From Arthrobacter liuii (GTDB lineage Bacteria; Actinomycetota; Actinomycetes; Actinomycetales; Micrococcaceae), in contig NZ_BMFW01000003.1 in NCBI RefSeq assembly GCF_014639275.1, positions 186,001 through 250,000 of the forward strand: 64,000 nucleotides of DNA, written 5' to 3'. This document shows, in pieces, positions 33,767 to 42,416 of this stretch (the stretch's first letter is position 1; each line of letters starts with the position of its first letter). Position numbers and translations under genes: made by a program. Under the pieces are notes generated by a model. The model searched no databases and was not told the DNA's origin. It saw only the letters and a list, made by a program, of their open reading frames with translations.

Positions 33767-34063
33767 ATGGCAGTGGCAATCATTATGGAGTTCGACGGAA
33801 CCAGCCTTGCTGCATACGACGAGATCAACAGGAGGATGGGGCTCACCCCGCACGGTCCCGGTCCCGAGGGGTCTATTTTCCACTGGGCCACGGAGACCCC
33901 GAAGGGGCTTCAAGTCGTAGATGTTTGGGAAAGCCGGGAGAAATTCGATGAATTCGCACAGCAAAAAATCGGGCCCTTAAGCGCGGAGGCGGGGTTCGCC
34001 GGACCCCCGAAAGTGACCTACCACGACGTGCATAATTACATGATTCGCACCACTCCAAGCTGA
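33767..34063 (+). CDS. Small protein, possible dimeric alpha/beta-barrel fold
   Basis: A 98-aa protein with AAGGAG just upstream of the ATG and a good promoter. It opens MAVAIIMEFDGTSLAAYDE, and GLQVVDVWESREKFDEF follows; the alternation of a strand, a helix with a Tyr/Asp-rich start and a second strand ending in VWES resembles antibiotic-biosynthesis-monooxygenase-like ferredoxin barrels. No catalytic residue can be named. I do not recognise a specific family; the fold suggestion is an inference. Confidence 0.65.
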   Translation: MAVAIIMEFDGTSLAAYDEINRRMGLTPHGPGPEGSIFHWATETPKGLQVVDVWESREKFDEFAQQKIGPLSAEAGFAGPPKVTYHDVHNYMIRTTPS

Positions 34064-34149
34064 GGCGGGAGCGACCAACGCGCCAGCCGAAGGAAATGAC
34101 GACCAGAACCAAAGCGTAGACCGCCAGGATGGCCAGTGGCGGCAAAGCC

Positions 34150-34177
34150 GGACGGCACGAAAGGGGGCGTGCCGTCC
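34150..34177. terminator. Hairpin in the 34064-34360 gene-free stretch
   Basis: GGACGGCACG / CGTGCCGTCC, a perfect 10-bp stem with an 8-base purine loop, about 90 bases after the 33767 gene. The rest of this 297-base stretch shows no coding sequence I can support. Confidence 0.4.
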
Positions 34178-34360
34178 GTCGCCTCATCGTCAGTGAGTTG
34201 GGCGACCTGATGCGGCAGCCTGCCGTCTAACTGTGCAACTGCGGGACAACCATCAGTGATGCCAACCTCAAGTGGGCAGGAGAGGGAATACCAGCGCTCG
34301 CTTTCGTCTTATGGATTAGTGAAGCGCCGACCGCTGGTTGCCTCGCTCGAAAGGACCCCC

Positions 34361-34633
34361 TTGCCCACTGCTTTCATTCCCTTCACCATGCACGCCTCCG
34401 TCCGCGACGATCGCCGGCGGATGTTCCGCACCGACATCGAGCGGATGACCGACGGACATCTCCCGTCAACCCCGCTGGACGTCATCAAGTCAACGAACAC
34501 GCAGGCCGTCTTCCGCGGCGCCGCTCCGAAGGGCCCGCATACCGCAACCGACGCAAGCCTCGCGCAGTACCTCCAGGACCGTCTTGCCGCCGAGAACATC
34601 CACCTGGACCTCCGCGTCTGCATCGAACGCTGA
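34361..34633 (+). CDS. Unrecognised 90-aa protein with TTG start
   Basis: The frame from TTG 34361 (MPTAFIPFTMHASVRDD) to 34633 has strongly GC-biased third positions typical of real genes here, and AAAGGA lies exactly 5 bases upstream. It ends LAAENIHLDLRVCIER and is followed by a hairpin. No signal peptide, membrane segment or known motif is seen; ASLAQYLQDRLAAENI looks helical. The frame stays open upstream to 34256, but codon bias there is poorer. No family recognised. Confidence 0.55.
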   Translation: MPTAFIPFTMHASVRDDRRRMFRTDIERMTDGHLPSTPLDVIKSTNTQAVFRGAAPKGPHTATDASLAQYLQDRLAAENIHLDLRVCIER

Positions 34634-34641
34634 GCCGATCT

Positions 34642-34677
34642 GGAAAGCCCTGGACCACAGCTGGTCCGGGGCTTTCC
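34642..34677 (+). terminator. Long hairpin after the 34361 gene
   Basis: GGAAAGCCC-T-GGACC / GGTCC-G-GGGCTTTCC: 14 paired bases with one internal mismatch and a 6-base loop. It begins 8 bases after the stop codon. No U-tract. Confidence 0.6.
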
Positions 34678-34814
34678 TGCACCCGCCAGAGAACGCCGTG
34701 CAGGGGAGGGGCAAGAAGAATGCAGCCCATGCGATGACTATGCCTGAACCCCTGGCGGGCATCGCACATTCGTACTGATGTGGTTGGAATCGTGGCTCGC
34801 GTGGTTGGAGACAC

Positions 34815-34842
34815 AAAAAAACCCCGGTTTCCCGGGGTTTTT
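34815..34842 (-). terminator. Intrinsic terminator of tRNA-Leu (bidirectional)
   Basis: CCCCGG / CCGGGG stem with a 4-base loop, flanked by seven A on the left and five T on the right, so it can terminate in both directions. It lies immediately after the tRNA 3' end on the minus strand. Confidence 0.85.
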
Positions 34843-34846
34843 CCTG

Positions 34847-34929
34847 TGCGCGGAGGGGGACTTGAACCCCCACCCCCTTTCGAGGACTAGCACCTCAAGC
34901 TAGCGCGTCTGCCATTCCGCCACCCGCGC
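34847..34929 (-). tRNA. tRNA-Leu, anticodon GAG
   Basis: An 83-nt class II tRNA. The acceptor stem GCGCGGG pairs with TCCGCGC with one G-U. The anticodon arm is CTAGC-TTGAGGT-GCTAG, giving GAG, which reads CUC and CUU. A long variable arm (TCCTCGAAAGGGGG) and the T-arm GGGGG-TTCAAGT-CCCCC follow. The discriminator is A and CCA is not encoded. Its 3' end faces the accessory region that extends left to the IS element. Confidence 0.95.
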
Positions 34930-35098
34930 AGGTGGTAATTCGGGAAGCTCATCCGCCTTTCAGCGTTTCGCGCCTCTCCGAAGCAGCGAGAAAAACTCTA
35001 ACATGTCTTCCCGGGAACAACGAATCGGGCCAAGTGGGTAGGCTGAGGACAGCGATTCAGTCCGTGCCACCCAGTCATTCCCTACCAAGGAGCCTTCA

Positions 35099-36403
35099 AT
35101 GCCTGACGTCCTGCCCGAGGATGAAGTTGTCCGGATCTGCCAGGAACTCATCCGGATCGACACCTCCAACTACGGCGACGGGTCAGGGCCCGGGGAGCGT
35201 GCGGCGGCTGAATATGCCGCAGGGCTCATCGAGGAAGTGGGACTGGCTGCAGAGATCTTCGAATCCGCCCCGGGCCGCGCCAACGTTGTGACCAGGATGG
35301 CTGGGGAGGACCCTTCCGCCAGCGCCCTGGTGGTTCACGGCCACCTCGACGTCGTGCCCGCGCTGCGCGACCAGTGGTCGGTAGACCCGTTTGGCGCAGA
35401 ACTGAAGGACGGCCTCATCTGGGGACGCGGCGCCGTCGACATGAAGGACATGGACGCCATGATCCTTTCGGTCCTCCGGAACTTCGCGCGGGAGGGCAGG
35501 AAGCCCAAGCGCGACATCATCTTCGCGTTTTTTGCTGACGAGGAGGCCGGCGGGGCTTACGGCGCGCGCTATGCCGTGGACAACCGCCCCGAACTGTTCG
35601 AGGGCGCAACCGAGGCGATTTCAGAGGTGGGCGGCTTCTCGGCCACCATCGGTGGACAGCGGACCTACCTCCTGCAGACGGCGGAGAAAGGCATCTCGTG
35701 GCTCCGCCTCGTTGCGCACGGAAGGGCAGGGCACGGCTCGCAGATCAACACGGACAACGCGGTGACACGCCTCGCTGCAGCAGTAACGCGAATTGGCGAA
35801 TACACGTGGCCCATCGAACTCACTCCCACCACCCGCCAGTTCCTTGACGGCGTGACGGAACTTACGGGTGTCGAGTTCGACCCCGACAACCCGGACCTCC
35901 TGCTCAACCAGCTTGGTACGGTGTCCAGGTTCGTCGGCGCCACCCTGCAAAACACCACCAACCCCACCCTCCTCAAAGGCGGCTATAAGCACAACGTCAT
36001 CCCCGAGTCTGCCGAAGCACTGGTCGATTGCCGCACCCTGCCAGGCCAGGAACAGCAGGTCCTGGAGATTGTCCGGGAACTTGCCGGCACCGGCGTGGAC
36101 GTCAGCTACGTCCACAATGACGTCTCGCTGGAGGTCCCGTTCGCCGGCAACCTGGTGGACTCCATGATCGATGCACTCCACAAGGAGGACCCGGGCGCAA
36201 AGGTGCTGCCCTACACGCTTTCCGGCGGTACCGACAACAAGTCGCTCAGCCGGCTTGGCATCACCGGATACGGGTTCGCGCCCCTCATGCTCCCGGACGG
36301 GTTGGACTTCACCGGCATGTTCCACGGTGTGGACGAGCGCGTCCCCGCAGACTCCCTCCAGTTCGGCGCCCGGGTGCTCAACACCCTGCTGACCAACTAC
36401 TAA
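35099..36403 (+). CDS. M20-family metallo-hydrolase (dipeptidase/deacylase)
   Basis: A 434-aa zinc hydrolase of the ArgE/DapE/ACY1 group. Metal-binding HGHLDVV (H82, D84), WGRGAVDMKD with the bridging Asp, and FFADEEAGG with the catalytic Glu pair are present. HGRAGHGSQI is the dimerization-domain His motif. AAGGAG precedes the ATG. A family member (Rv2141c) occurs near uppP and mshC in M. tuberculosis, in keeping with the conserved neighbourhood here. Substrate is most likely a dipeptide or N-acyl amino acid; it cannot be fixed by sequence. The damaged acyl-CoA dehydrogenase follows 12 bases downstream. Confidence 0.92.
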   Translation: MPDVLPEDEVVRICQELIRIDTSNYGDGSGPGERAAAEYAAGLIEEVGLAAEIFESAPGRANVVTRMAGEDPSASALVVHGHLDVVPALRDQWSVDPFGAELKDGLIWGRGAVDMKDMDAMILSVLRNFAREGRKPKRDIIFAFFADEEAGGAYGARYAVDNRPELFEGATEAISEVGGFSATIGGQRTYLLQTAEKGISWLRLVAHGRAGHGSQINTDNAVTRLAAAVTRIGEYTWPIELTPTTRQFLDGVTELTGVEFDPDNPDLLLNQLGTVSRFVGATLQNTTNPTLLKGGYKHNVIPESAEALVDCRTLPGQEQQVLEIVRELAGTGVDVSYVHNDVSLEVPFAGNLVDSMIDALHKEDPGAKVLPYTLSGGTDNKSLSRLGITGYGFAPLMLPDGLDFTGMFHGVDERVPADSLQFGARVLNTLLTNY

Positions 36404-36415
36404 GAGGGATCGGCC

Positions 36416-37575
36416 GTGACTCCAGAGGGCCTGCTGCCCGATAAGCTCCTGGAACGCATTCGTAGTCGCGCCGCCGGATATGACCGCCGTAACGCCTTCT
36501 TCCACGAGGACCTTCAGGAGTTGGCGGAGGCCGGCTACCTGAAGCTGTTCGTTCCAGCGTCCGACGGCGGCGCGGGGCTTGGGCTCGAGGCGGCCGCGCA
36601 GTGCCAGCGCAGGCTGGCAACGGCCGCCCCAGCCACGGCACTGGCCATCAACATGCATCTGGTGTGGACCGGCGTCGCCCATGTCCTCGCCGCCCGGGGC
36701 GACCACTCGCTGGCCTTTGTCCTGACGGAGGCCGCGCAAGGCGAAATCTTCGCGTTCGGCAACTCGGAGGCGGGAAACGACTCAGTCCTTTTCGACTCAC
36801 GGACCTTTGCCACGCCGGAACAGGATGGAGCCTACTCGTTCACCGGGACCAAGATCTTCACCAGCCTCTCGCCGGCTTGGACGCGGCTGGGGATTTTTGG
36901 CAAGGACGCGGCGGCACGCGATGGTGCCGGTGAACTCGTCCACGGTTTCATCACCCGGGAAACGTCCGGCTACCGGATCCTGGATGATTGGGACACCCTG
37001 GGCATGCGGGCCAGCCAATCCGCCACCACAGTCCTTGATGGTGTGACCGTCCCCGCGGACAGGATTTTCCGGAAGCTGCCGGTGGGCCCCAATGCTGACC
37101 CCCTGATCTTCGCAATCTTCGCGTGCTTTGAAAGCCTCCTGGCAGCTGTCTACACAGGCCTGGGCGAACGTGCCCTGACCGTGGGCGTGGAGACAGCGAA
37201 GCGGCGCACCTCGTTCAAGAACAGCGGCCGGAGCTACGCCCAGGACCCCGACATCCGCTGGAAGGTGGCCGACGCCGCCATGGCCATGGACAACCTGTAC
37301 CCCAGCTCAGGGCCGTCACTGCCGACGTCGACGCCCTGGCCGACTATGGGCCCCAATGGTTCCCCAAACTGGTGGGCCTGAAGGTGAATGCGACCGAAAC
37401 CGCACGACGCGTGGTGGACCTGGCCATCCGGGTCAGCGGGGGTTCGAGCTACTTCCGGGGGTCCGAACTGGAGCGGCTCTACCGGGACGTCCTGGCCGGG
37501 ATGTTCCACCCCTCAGACGACGAGTCAGCACACAACACTGTCGCCAACGCCTGGCTGGGCCCGCTGGAAGACTAA
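36416..37575 (+). pseudogene. Acyl-CoA dehydrogenase, disrupted by a one-base deletion
   Basis: An acyl-CoA dehydrogenase-type flavoenzyme of about 386 aa. The first frame, from GTG 36416 (GAGGGA upstream), encodes the N-terminal and middle domains, including FGNSEAGNDS and WDTLGMRASQSATTVLDGV. Homology then leaves this frame at AMAMDNLYP and continues in another frame (QLRAVTADVDALADYGPQW) to the stop at 37575. One C is missing from the run at 37300-37303. Without it the protein gains 25 aberrant residues and loses the C-terminal helical bundle. This is either a true recent mutation or a homopolymer sequencing error. Confidence 0.85.
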
Positions 37576-37805
37576 ACGGTCCGCTGGACCTGCATCACCC
37601 GGCGCCGCAGCCAAAAGCGCCTGCCGCCGCCCACATAGAGCTTGCTGCGTTCCAGCTCCCACTTGCCGTATTCGGAGTGTTCCACAAGGCGCCGGCGTGC
37701 CTCCGGCAGCGAATCCTCAGGACTGACCGTGAGTACGAGGTACTCGTACTGACGCAAATAATCCCGCTCCCGCTGGACCGAGCTGGTGAGAAATTGTTCC
37801 TTCAT
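37572..37805 (-). CDS. DUF5703-family small protein
   Basis: A 77-aa basic protein opening MKEQFLTSSVQRERDYLRQY, followed by EYLVLTVSPEDSLPEARR. It is recognised as the actinobacterial DUF5703 family; no function is known. Its stop overlaps that of the acyl-CoA dehydrogenase pseudogene by three bases. It is divergent from the acidic-tail gene, with about 40 bases between the starts, so both promoters must overlap. Confidence 0.85.
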   Translation of the reverse strand: MKEQFLTSSVQRERDYLRQYEYLVLTVSPEDSLPEARRRLVEHSEYGKWELERSKLYVGGGRRFWLRRRVMQVQRTV

Positions 37806-37845
37806 TTGCTCTCCATTTTCGTCCTTTTCCGGCTAACGTGAAGTC

Positions 37846-38112
37846 ATGAGCATCGATCCGCGTGTCGCGCTTTCGTCCCTGACCACCGCTTTGGAAGAAC
37901 ACCTTATAGCAGCATCGAACCGCCGCGGGGACGGTGACCCCTCCGTTGAGGCAGCGTTTTTCGCAGTTGCCGATGCCTTCGAAGTTTACGAGGACGCGCT
38001 CTATGAGGCGTACAACGAAGTGACCCCGCTGCAGGTGTTTGACGACGAGGACGAAGAGGACGAGGAAGCCGACGTGGACGAGGACGAGGACCTGGAAATC
38101 GTCGAGGAATAG
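37846..38112 (+). CDS. Small protein with very acidic C-terminal tail
   Basis: An 88-aa protein. Residues ~1-60 look helical (VALSSLTTALEEHLIAAS, then VEAAFFAVADAFEVYEDALY), and the last ~25 residues are almost all Asp and Glu. Homologues in related actinobacteria are usually left unnamed or carry an unsupported primosomal label. The acidic tail could mimic nucleic acid or bind basic proteins; that is a guess. It is divergent from DUF5703 and convergent with the aldo/keto reductase. Confidence 0.75.
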   Translation: MSIDPRVALSSLTTALEEHLIAASNRRGDGDPSVEAAFFAVADAFEVYEDALYEAYNEVTPLQVFDDEDEEDEEADVDEDEDLEIVEE

Positions 38113-38167
38113 CGCGCACCGGCAGACCCGCCGTTCCGGAGCCCCAGGGTAAGACCCGGGAGCAGAC

Positions 38168-39103
38168 CTAGGAAACTGCGGAGACGTCCTCCAGCGCCCG
38201 GGCAATCTGCGGCGGCAGGGGTGCGAGCTGGGCGCCGAGGATTTCCTTCAGCTGCACAGGCGTGCGGGCGCCAACAATTGCCGTGGCAACTCCGTGCTGT
38301 GACAGCAGCCATGACAGCGACACGTCCAGGGGAGTGCGGCCCAGTCCGTTGGCGGCCATGCACACCGCATCCACGATGCGTGACGGCTTTTCCTCCAGGT
38401 AAGGCTCCACGTAAGCGGCTTCACTGACCGAGGCCCCGCGGGAATCCACGGGCACGCTGCCCCTGTACTTTCCCGTGAGGACACCGCGCCCCAGCGGCGC
38501 CCACGCCATCAGTCCGAGCCCTGCATCGTCCGCGGCCGGAAGCAGTTCCGCCTCCGCGGTCCGGGCAAGGAATGAATATTCAGCCTGCGCGGCCACCAGT
38601 GGGACGCTGCTGACGGCGGCGGCCTTGGCGGCCTGCCAGCCCCTGAAGTTCGAGATGCCGGCGTACCGCGCCCGCCCGGTGCGTACGGCGAATTCAAGCG
38701 CAGCCAGGGTTTCGTCGAGGGGAACATTGCCGTCCCACGCCTCGGCAAACCAGAGGTCCACATAGTCCGTGCCCAGCCTGGCCAGGCTGCCGTCCAGCCC
38801 GGTGAGCATCGCATTGCGTGACGTGTCCACCGCGCGCCGGCCATCCGGCGTCGTCATTCCCGCCTTGGTGGAGATGGATATCTCCGGACGGGACACCACA
38901 TCACCCAGGAGCGAGCCAAGGATGGCTTCCGAACCTCCGCCTGCATACGACGCCGAGGTGTCCACGTGGCGGCCGCCTCCATCGAGGAAGGTACGCAGCA
39001 GCTCCGAGGCGTCCTGGTCGTCCGTTTCCCCACCCCAGGACCGGGTGCCCAGGGAGAGGGCTGAAACTCGCAAACCACTGTTGCCGACGTAACGCTGCTG
39101 CAT
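38168..39103 (-). CDS. Aldo/keto reductase with Glu in place of catalytic His
   Basis: A 311-aa (alpha/beta)8-barrel oxidoreductase of the AKR superfamily. The tetrad positions are D48 and Y53 in HVDTSASYAGG, K80 in ISTKAG, and E121 in VDLWFAEAWD where nearly all AKRs have His. NADPH-binding SNFRGWQAAKAA and GARTPVQLKEILGA lie in the second half. His-to-Glu is the change that lets AKR1D steroid 5-beta-reductases reduce C=C bonds, so an ene-reductase-like activity is possible. It lies convergent with the acidic-tail gene and divergent from uppP. Confidence 0.9.
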   Translation of the reverse strand: MQQRYVGNSGLRVSALSLGTRSWGGETDDQDASELLRTFLDGGGRHVDTSASYAGGGSEAILGSLLGDVVSRPEISISTKAGMTTPDGRRAVDTSRNAMLTGLDGSLARLGTDYVDLWFAEAWDGNVPLDETLAALEFAVRTGRARYAGISNFRGWQAAKAAAVSSVPLVAAQAEYSFLARTAEAELLPAADDAGLGLMAWAPLGRGVLTGKYRGSVPVDSRGASVSEAAYVEPYLEEKPSRIVDAVCMAANGLGRTPLDVSLSWLLSQHGVATAIVGARTPVQLKEILGAQLAPLPPQIARALEDVSAVS

Positions 39104-39154
39104 AGCAGCAAGCTTACGGGCAGTGTCACCGCTGCCATGCCGTAGGGTCTTAGC

Positions 39155-39988
39155 GTGAACTGGTTTGAAGCGGCCCTGCTGGGCCTAGTGCAGGGACTGA
39201 CCGAATTTCTACCTATTTCATCGAGCGCGCACCTTCGGATCGTAGGGGAGTTCCTCCCAAATGCGCAGGATCCGGGAGCCGCTTTCACGGCCATCACCCA
39301 GCTCGGCACGGAGACGGCCGTGCTGATCTATTTCTGGCGCGACATTGTCCGCATCGTCAAGGCCTGGGCCGGCTCCCTCACCGGCAAGGTGCCGCGGCAG
39401 GATCCTGACGCCCGGATGGGGTGGCTGGTCATTCTTGGCAGCCTTCCCATCGTCGTGCTGGGACTGCTTTTCCAGGACCAGATCGAGTCCGTCCTCCGCA
39501 GCATGTGGATCGTGGCCACGACGCTGATCGTCTTCGGCCTGTTCCTCGCCGTGGCAGACGCCATCGGTGCCCAAAAACGCGACCTGGCCCACCTGACCTA
39601 TAAGCACGGCATCTTGTACGGCCTGGCGCAGGCCCTGGCACTGATTCCCGGTGTCTCCCGCTCCGGCGGCACCATTACCGCAGGCCTGCTGATGGGCTAC
39701 ACACGGGAGGCCGCGGCACGTTACTCCTTCCTGCTCGCCATCCCGGCAGTTTTCGGCAGCGGGCTGTACCAGCTCTACAAGGTGGTCACCAAGGAGGGCA
39801 TCACCGGGCCCTTCGGCCTGCCGGAGACCGCCCTTGCCACCGTGATCGCGCTGGTGGTGGGCTACGTCATCATCGGCTGGTTCCTGAAGTTCGTGTCCAC
39901 GCGCAGCTACCGGCTCTTTGTCTGGTACCGCATCTTCCTGGGGCTGGCCCTGTACCTCCTGCTCGGTTTCGGCGTCATCAGCGCGTAG
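39155..39988 (+). CDS. uppP: Undecaprenyl-diphosphatase
   Basis: A 277-aa integral membrane phosphatase (BacA/UppP) that converts undecaprenyl diphosphate to the monophosphate, recycling the lipid carrier for peptidoglycan and wall polymers and giving bacitracin tolerance. Signature motifs are [15 protein letters not shown] with the catalytic Glu/Ser region near the N-terminus and [18 protein letters not shown] in the middle. About eight membrane segments are seen. GTG start. mshC begins 15 bases downstream and may be co-transcribed; the same pair neighbours each other in other actinobacteria. Confidence 0.96.
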   Translation: MNWFEAALLGLVQGLTEFLPISSSAHLRIVGEFLPNAQDPGAAFTAITQLGTETAVLIYFWRDIVRIVKAWAGSLTGKVPRQDPDARMGWLVILGSLPIVVLGLLFQDQIESVLRSMWIVATTLIVFGLFLAVADAIGAQKRDLAHLTYKHGILYGLAQALALIPGVSRSGGTITAGLLMGYTREAAARYSFLLAIPAVFGSGLYQLYKVVTKEGITGPFGLPETALATVIALVVGYVIIGWFLKFVSTRSYRLFVWYRIFLGLALYLLLGFGVISA

Positions 39989-40003
39989 GGCTAGGCTTGG
40001 TTT

Positions 40004-41281
40004 GTGAAATCCTGGACTTCCCGCCCCGTTCCTACCCTGCCCGGAAACATGCCCGCGATCCGGCTGTTCGATACTGCGGCAGGACGCCAGGTGGCGCTGG
40101 AGCAGGAGGCCCGTCCCTCCATGTACGTCTGCGGCATCACACCCTACGACGCAACCCACATGGGCCACGCCGCCAGTTACGTGGCGTTTGACCTGCTAAA
40201 CCGCGTGTGGCGCGACGCCGGCAGCGATGTCTCCTATGTCCAGAACGTCACCGACGTGGACGATCCGCTGCTTGAGCGCGCCACCGCCACCGGCATTGAC
40301 TGGCGTGACCTCGCAGCGGAGCAGGTGGAGCTGTTCCAGACCGATATGGAGGCGCTCAACGTCCTGCCGCCGGACCACTACGTTGGCGCCGTCGAATCGA
40401 TCGGCATCATCGTGCCCGAGGTGGAGCGGCTGGTCAGCATGGGGCTGGCCTACCAGGTGGACGGCACCAACGGTGAACCTGACGGGGATGTCTATTACGA
40501 CGTCGAAGCGGCCGGCAAGCAGTCAACGGCGCCTGATGCCTGGGCCCTGGGGAGCATCTCCCACCTGGGCGAAAGCGCCATGCTGGAGCTTTTCGCCGAG
40601 CGCGGCGGAGACCCGGGCCGTGCGGGGAAGCGGCAGGCCCTTGACCCGCTGCTCTGGCGGGTGGAACGGCCGGGCGAGCCCAGCTGGCCCGGTGGCAGCC
40701 TGGGCGCGGGAAGGCCCGGCTGGCACATCGAGTGCACGGTCATCGCCCAAAAGTACCTGCCGTCTCCCTTCACTGTTCAGGGGGGAGGGTCGGACCTGAT
40801 CTTCCCGCACCACGAGATGGGCGCAGGCCATGCGTACTCCCTGGCCGGGGTGCCGCTTGCCAGGCACTATGCCCACGCCGGAATGGTGGGCCTCGATGGG
40901 GAAAAGATGAGCAAGTCCAAGGGCAACCTGGTGCTGGTCTCCAGGCTCCGCGCCGCCGGTGAAGACCCGGCAGCTATCCGGCTGGCCATCCTGGCCCACC
41001 ACTACCGCTCCGATTGGTCCTGGACGGACGAAGGTTTCACGGCTGCCAAGGCAGACTTGTCAGCATGGCGGAAGGCGCTGGACCACGCTCCCGAGGGTTC
41101 AGCCCAGGCACTGCTGGCCGAAATGCGGGAAGCGCTGGCCGCCGACCTGAATGCGCCCGCAGCGGTGGCCGCTGTATCTCGGTGGGCACGTCACGCGAAC
41201 GACTCCGGTGCTGCCGGCAGCCCCGCTGACCGCGCCCTCGTCAAGGACGCTGTTAACGCCCTCCTGGGCATCAGTCTCTAA
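40004..41281 (+). CDS. mshC: Cysteine:1-D-myo-inosityl 2-amino-2-deoxyglucopyranoside ligase
   Basis: A 425-aa ATP-dependent ligase that joins cysteine to glucosaminyl-inositol, the third dedicated step of mycothiol synthesis. It descends from cysteinyl-tRNA synthetase: [16 protein letters not shown] contains zinc ligand C43 and the HIGH-like HMGH (52-55), and KMSKS is at 301-305. [11 protein letters not shown] and [12 protein letters not shown] contribute zinc and substrate contacts. The tRNA-binding tail of CysS is missing, which separates MshC from CysS. GTG start at 40004. Presence of this gene shows the host uses mycothiol as its main thiol. Confidence 0.96.
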   Translation: MKSWTSRPVPTLPGNMPAIRLFDTAAGRQVALEQEARPSMYVCGITPYDATHMGHAASYVAFDLLNRVWRDAGSDVSYVQNVTDVDDPLLERATATGIDWRDLAAEQVELFQTDMEALNVLPPDHYVGAVESIGIIVPEVERLVSMGLAYQVDGTNGEPDGDVYYDVEAAGKQSTAPDAWALGSISHLGESAMLELFAERGGDPGRAGKRQALDPLLWRVERPGEPSWPGGSLGAGRPGWHIECTVIAQKYLPSPFTVQGGGSDLIFPHHEMGAGHAYSLAGVPLARHYAHAGMVGLDGEKMSKSKGNLVLVSRLRAAGEDPAAIRLAILAHHYRSDWSWTDEGFTAAKADLSAWRKALDHAPEGSAQALLAEMREALAADLNAPAAVAAVSRWARHANDSGAAGSPADRALVKDAVNALLGISL

Positions 41282-41310
41282 GGCTTCCGCTCCCAGCGGT
41301 ACAAAACGGG

Positions 41311-41348
41311 GGTGGGCCTGGCCCGGACTCCTCCGGGCCAGGCCCACC
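41311..41348. terminator. 17-bp hairpin between convergent mshC and PAC2 genes
   Basis: GGTGGGCCTGGCCCGGA (41311-41327) pairs perfectly with the 17 bases 41332-41348 around CTCC. The stem extends weakly with GGG / CCC outside. It ends 12 bases before the PAC2 stop and starts 30 bases after mshC. Confidence 0.65.
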
Positions 41349-41359
41349 TCCCGTTAACG

Positions 41360-42265
41360 TCAGGGCCGGTCCTGGCCCCGCCGCTTCAGGTACCGCTCAA
41401 ATTCGCGGGCGATGGACTCGCCACTGGCTTCGGGCAGATCAGCGGTGTCCTTGGCTTCCTCCAACTGCCGCACGTAGGCGGCAATTTCCGGATCCTCCGT
41501 GGCCAGTTCATCCACCCCGCGTTCCCAGGCATCAGCTTCCTCCGCCAGTTCCTGGGTGTCCAGGGGCACCTGCAGCAGCTCCTCGATGCGGTGGAGGAGG
41601 GCGAGTTGGGCCTTGGGAGAGGGCGCCTGTGCCACGTAGTGCGGGACGGCGGCCCACAACGAGACGGCGGGGATTCCCGCCAGCAGCGCCACCTCGGACA
41701 GGACGCCCACAATCCCGACGGGGCCTTCGTACTGTGACGCTTCCAGGTTCATGCGCTCCCGGAGCGGGGCGTCGTCGGACGACGTGCTCACCGGAATGGG
41801 GCGGCTGTGCGGAACGTCTGCCAGCAGTGCGCCCACCAGCACCACGTAATCGACGTTCAGTGCCTCGGCATGGACCAGCAGCTCCGCGGTGTAGGCGCGC
41901 CATTTATACGAGGGCTCCGTACCCTGCACGAAGATGACGTCAACGTTGGAGTTGGGGGCGCTGGCCTTGTAGATCCGTGTGGATGGCCATTTGATCTTGC
42001 GCTCCCCGGCAGCATTCCTGCGGACTGTGGGACGCGTGAACTGGAAGTCGTAGTACTCATCGGCATCGATGGAGGCGACTTTCTTGCCACCCCACAACTT
42101 GTTCAGGTAGCGCAGCGAATCACTGGCCGCTTCTCCGGCATCGTTCCACCCTTCAAAGGCGGCAAGCATCACAGTTACGCGCTGTCCGTCAGCCACTGGC
42201 TGAAGGAACCGTTCCCGCTCGGGTCCGGCACCCTGTTCGGCGGTGTCTCCCTCGAAGCTATTCAT
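41360..42265 (-). CDS. PAC2-family protein
   Basis: A 301-aa cytoplasmic protein of the PAC2 family, named from a eukaryotic proteasome-assembly chaperone. LAAFEGWNDAGEAASDSL at the N-terminus and VVLVGALLADVPHSRPIPV in the middle are typical of actinobacterial members. YEGPVGIVGVLSEVA follows. A related gene (Rv2125) also lies close to the mycobacterial proteasome locus. The actinobacterial core is thought to assemble without dedicated chaperones, so its role is unknown. It is convergent with mshC and divergent from the HAD gene. Confidence 0.9.
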   Translation of the reverse strand: MNSFEGDTAEQGAGPERERFLQPVADGQRVTVMLAAFEGWNDAGEAASDSLRYLNKLWGGKKVASIDADEYYDFQFTRPTVRRNAAGERKIKWPSTRIYKASAPNSNVDVIFVQGTEPSYKWRAYTAELLVHAEALNVDYVVLVGALLADVPHSRPIPVSTSSDDAPLRERMNLEASQYEGPVGIVGVLSEVALLAGIPAVSLWAAVPHYVAQAPSPKAQLALLHRIEELLQVPLDTQELAEEADAWERGVDELATEDPEIAAYVRQLEEAKDTADLPEASGESIAREFERYLKRRGQDRP

Positions 42266-42416
42266 TTCTTCACCCTACGTCCAACGTGCTCGCCCGTGCA
42301 TGGAATGAAGCGCCGCAAATCGCTTACAACCACTACAACGGGCACCGGGGCTGCGCCATATTCGCCAACGGCGTAGCCCACAGCCTCCGCCCAGCCATGC
42401 CCCGTAGACTGGCGTT

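Noticed and set aside
33873..34187. A minus-strand frame of ~104 codons with a hydrophobic start (LPPLAILAVYALVLVVISFGW).
   Set aside because: The membrane-like segment is tempting, but two thirds of it is antisense to the supported 33767 gene, there is no ribosome site, and the rest is Arg/Pro-rich shadow sequence. A short membrane peptide cannot be fully excluded.
34847..34929. A phage or island attachment repeat at the tRNA-Leu 3' end.
   Set aside because: No second copy of the tRNA 3' segment was seen near the IS element or elsewhere in the left accessory region, and no integrase gene is present.
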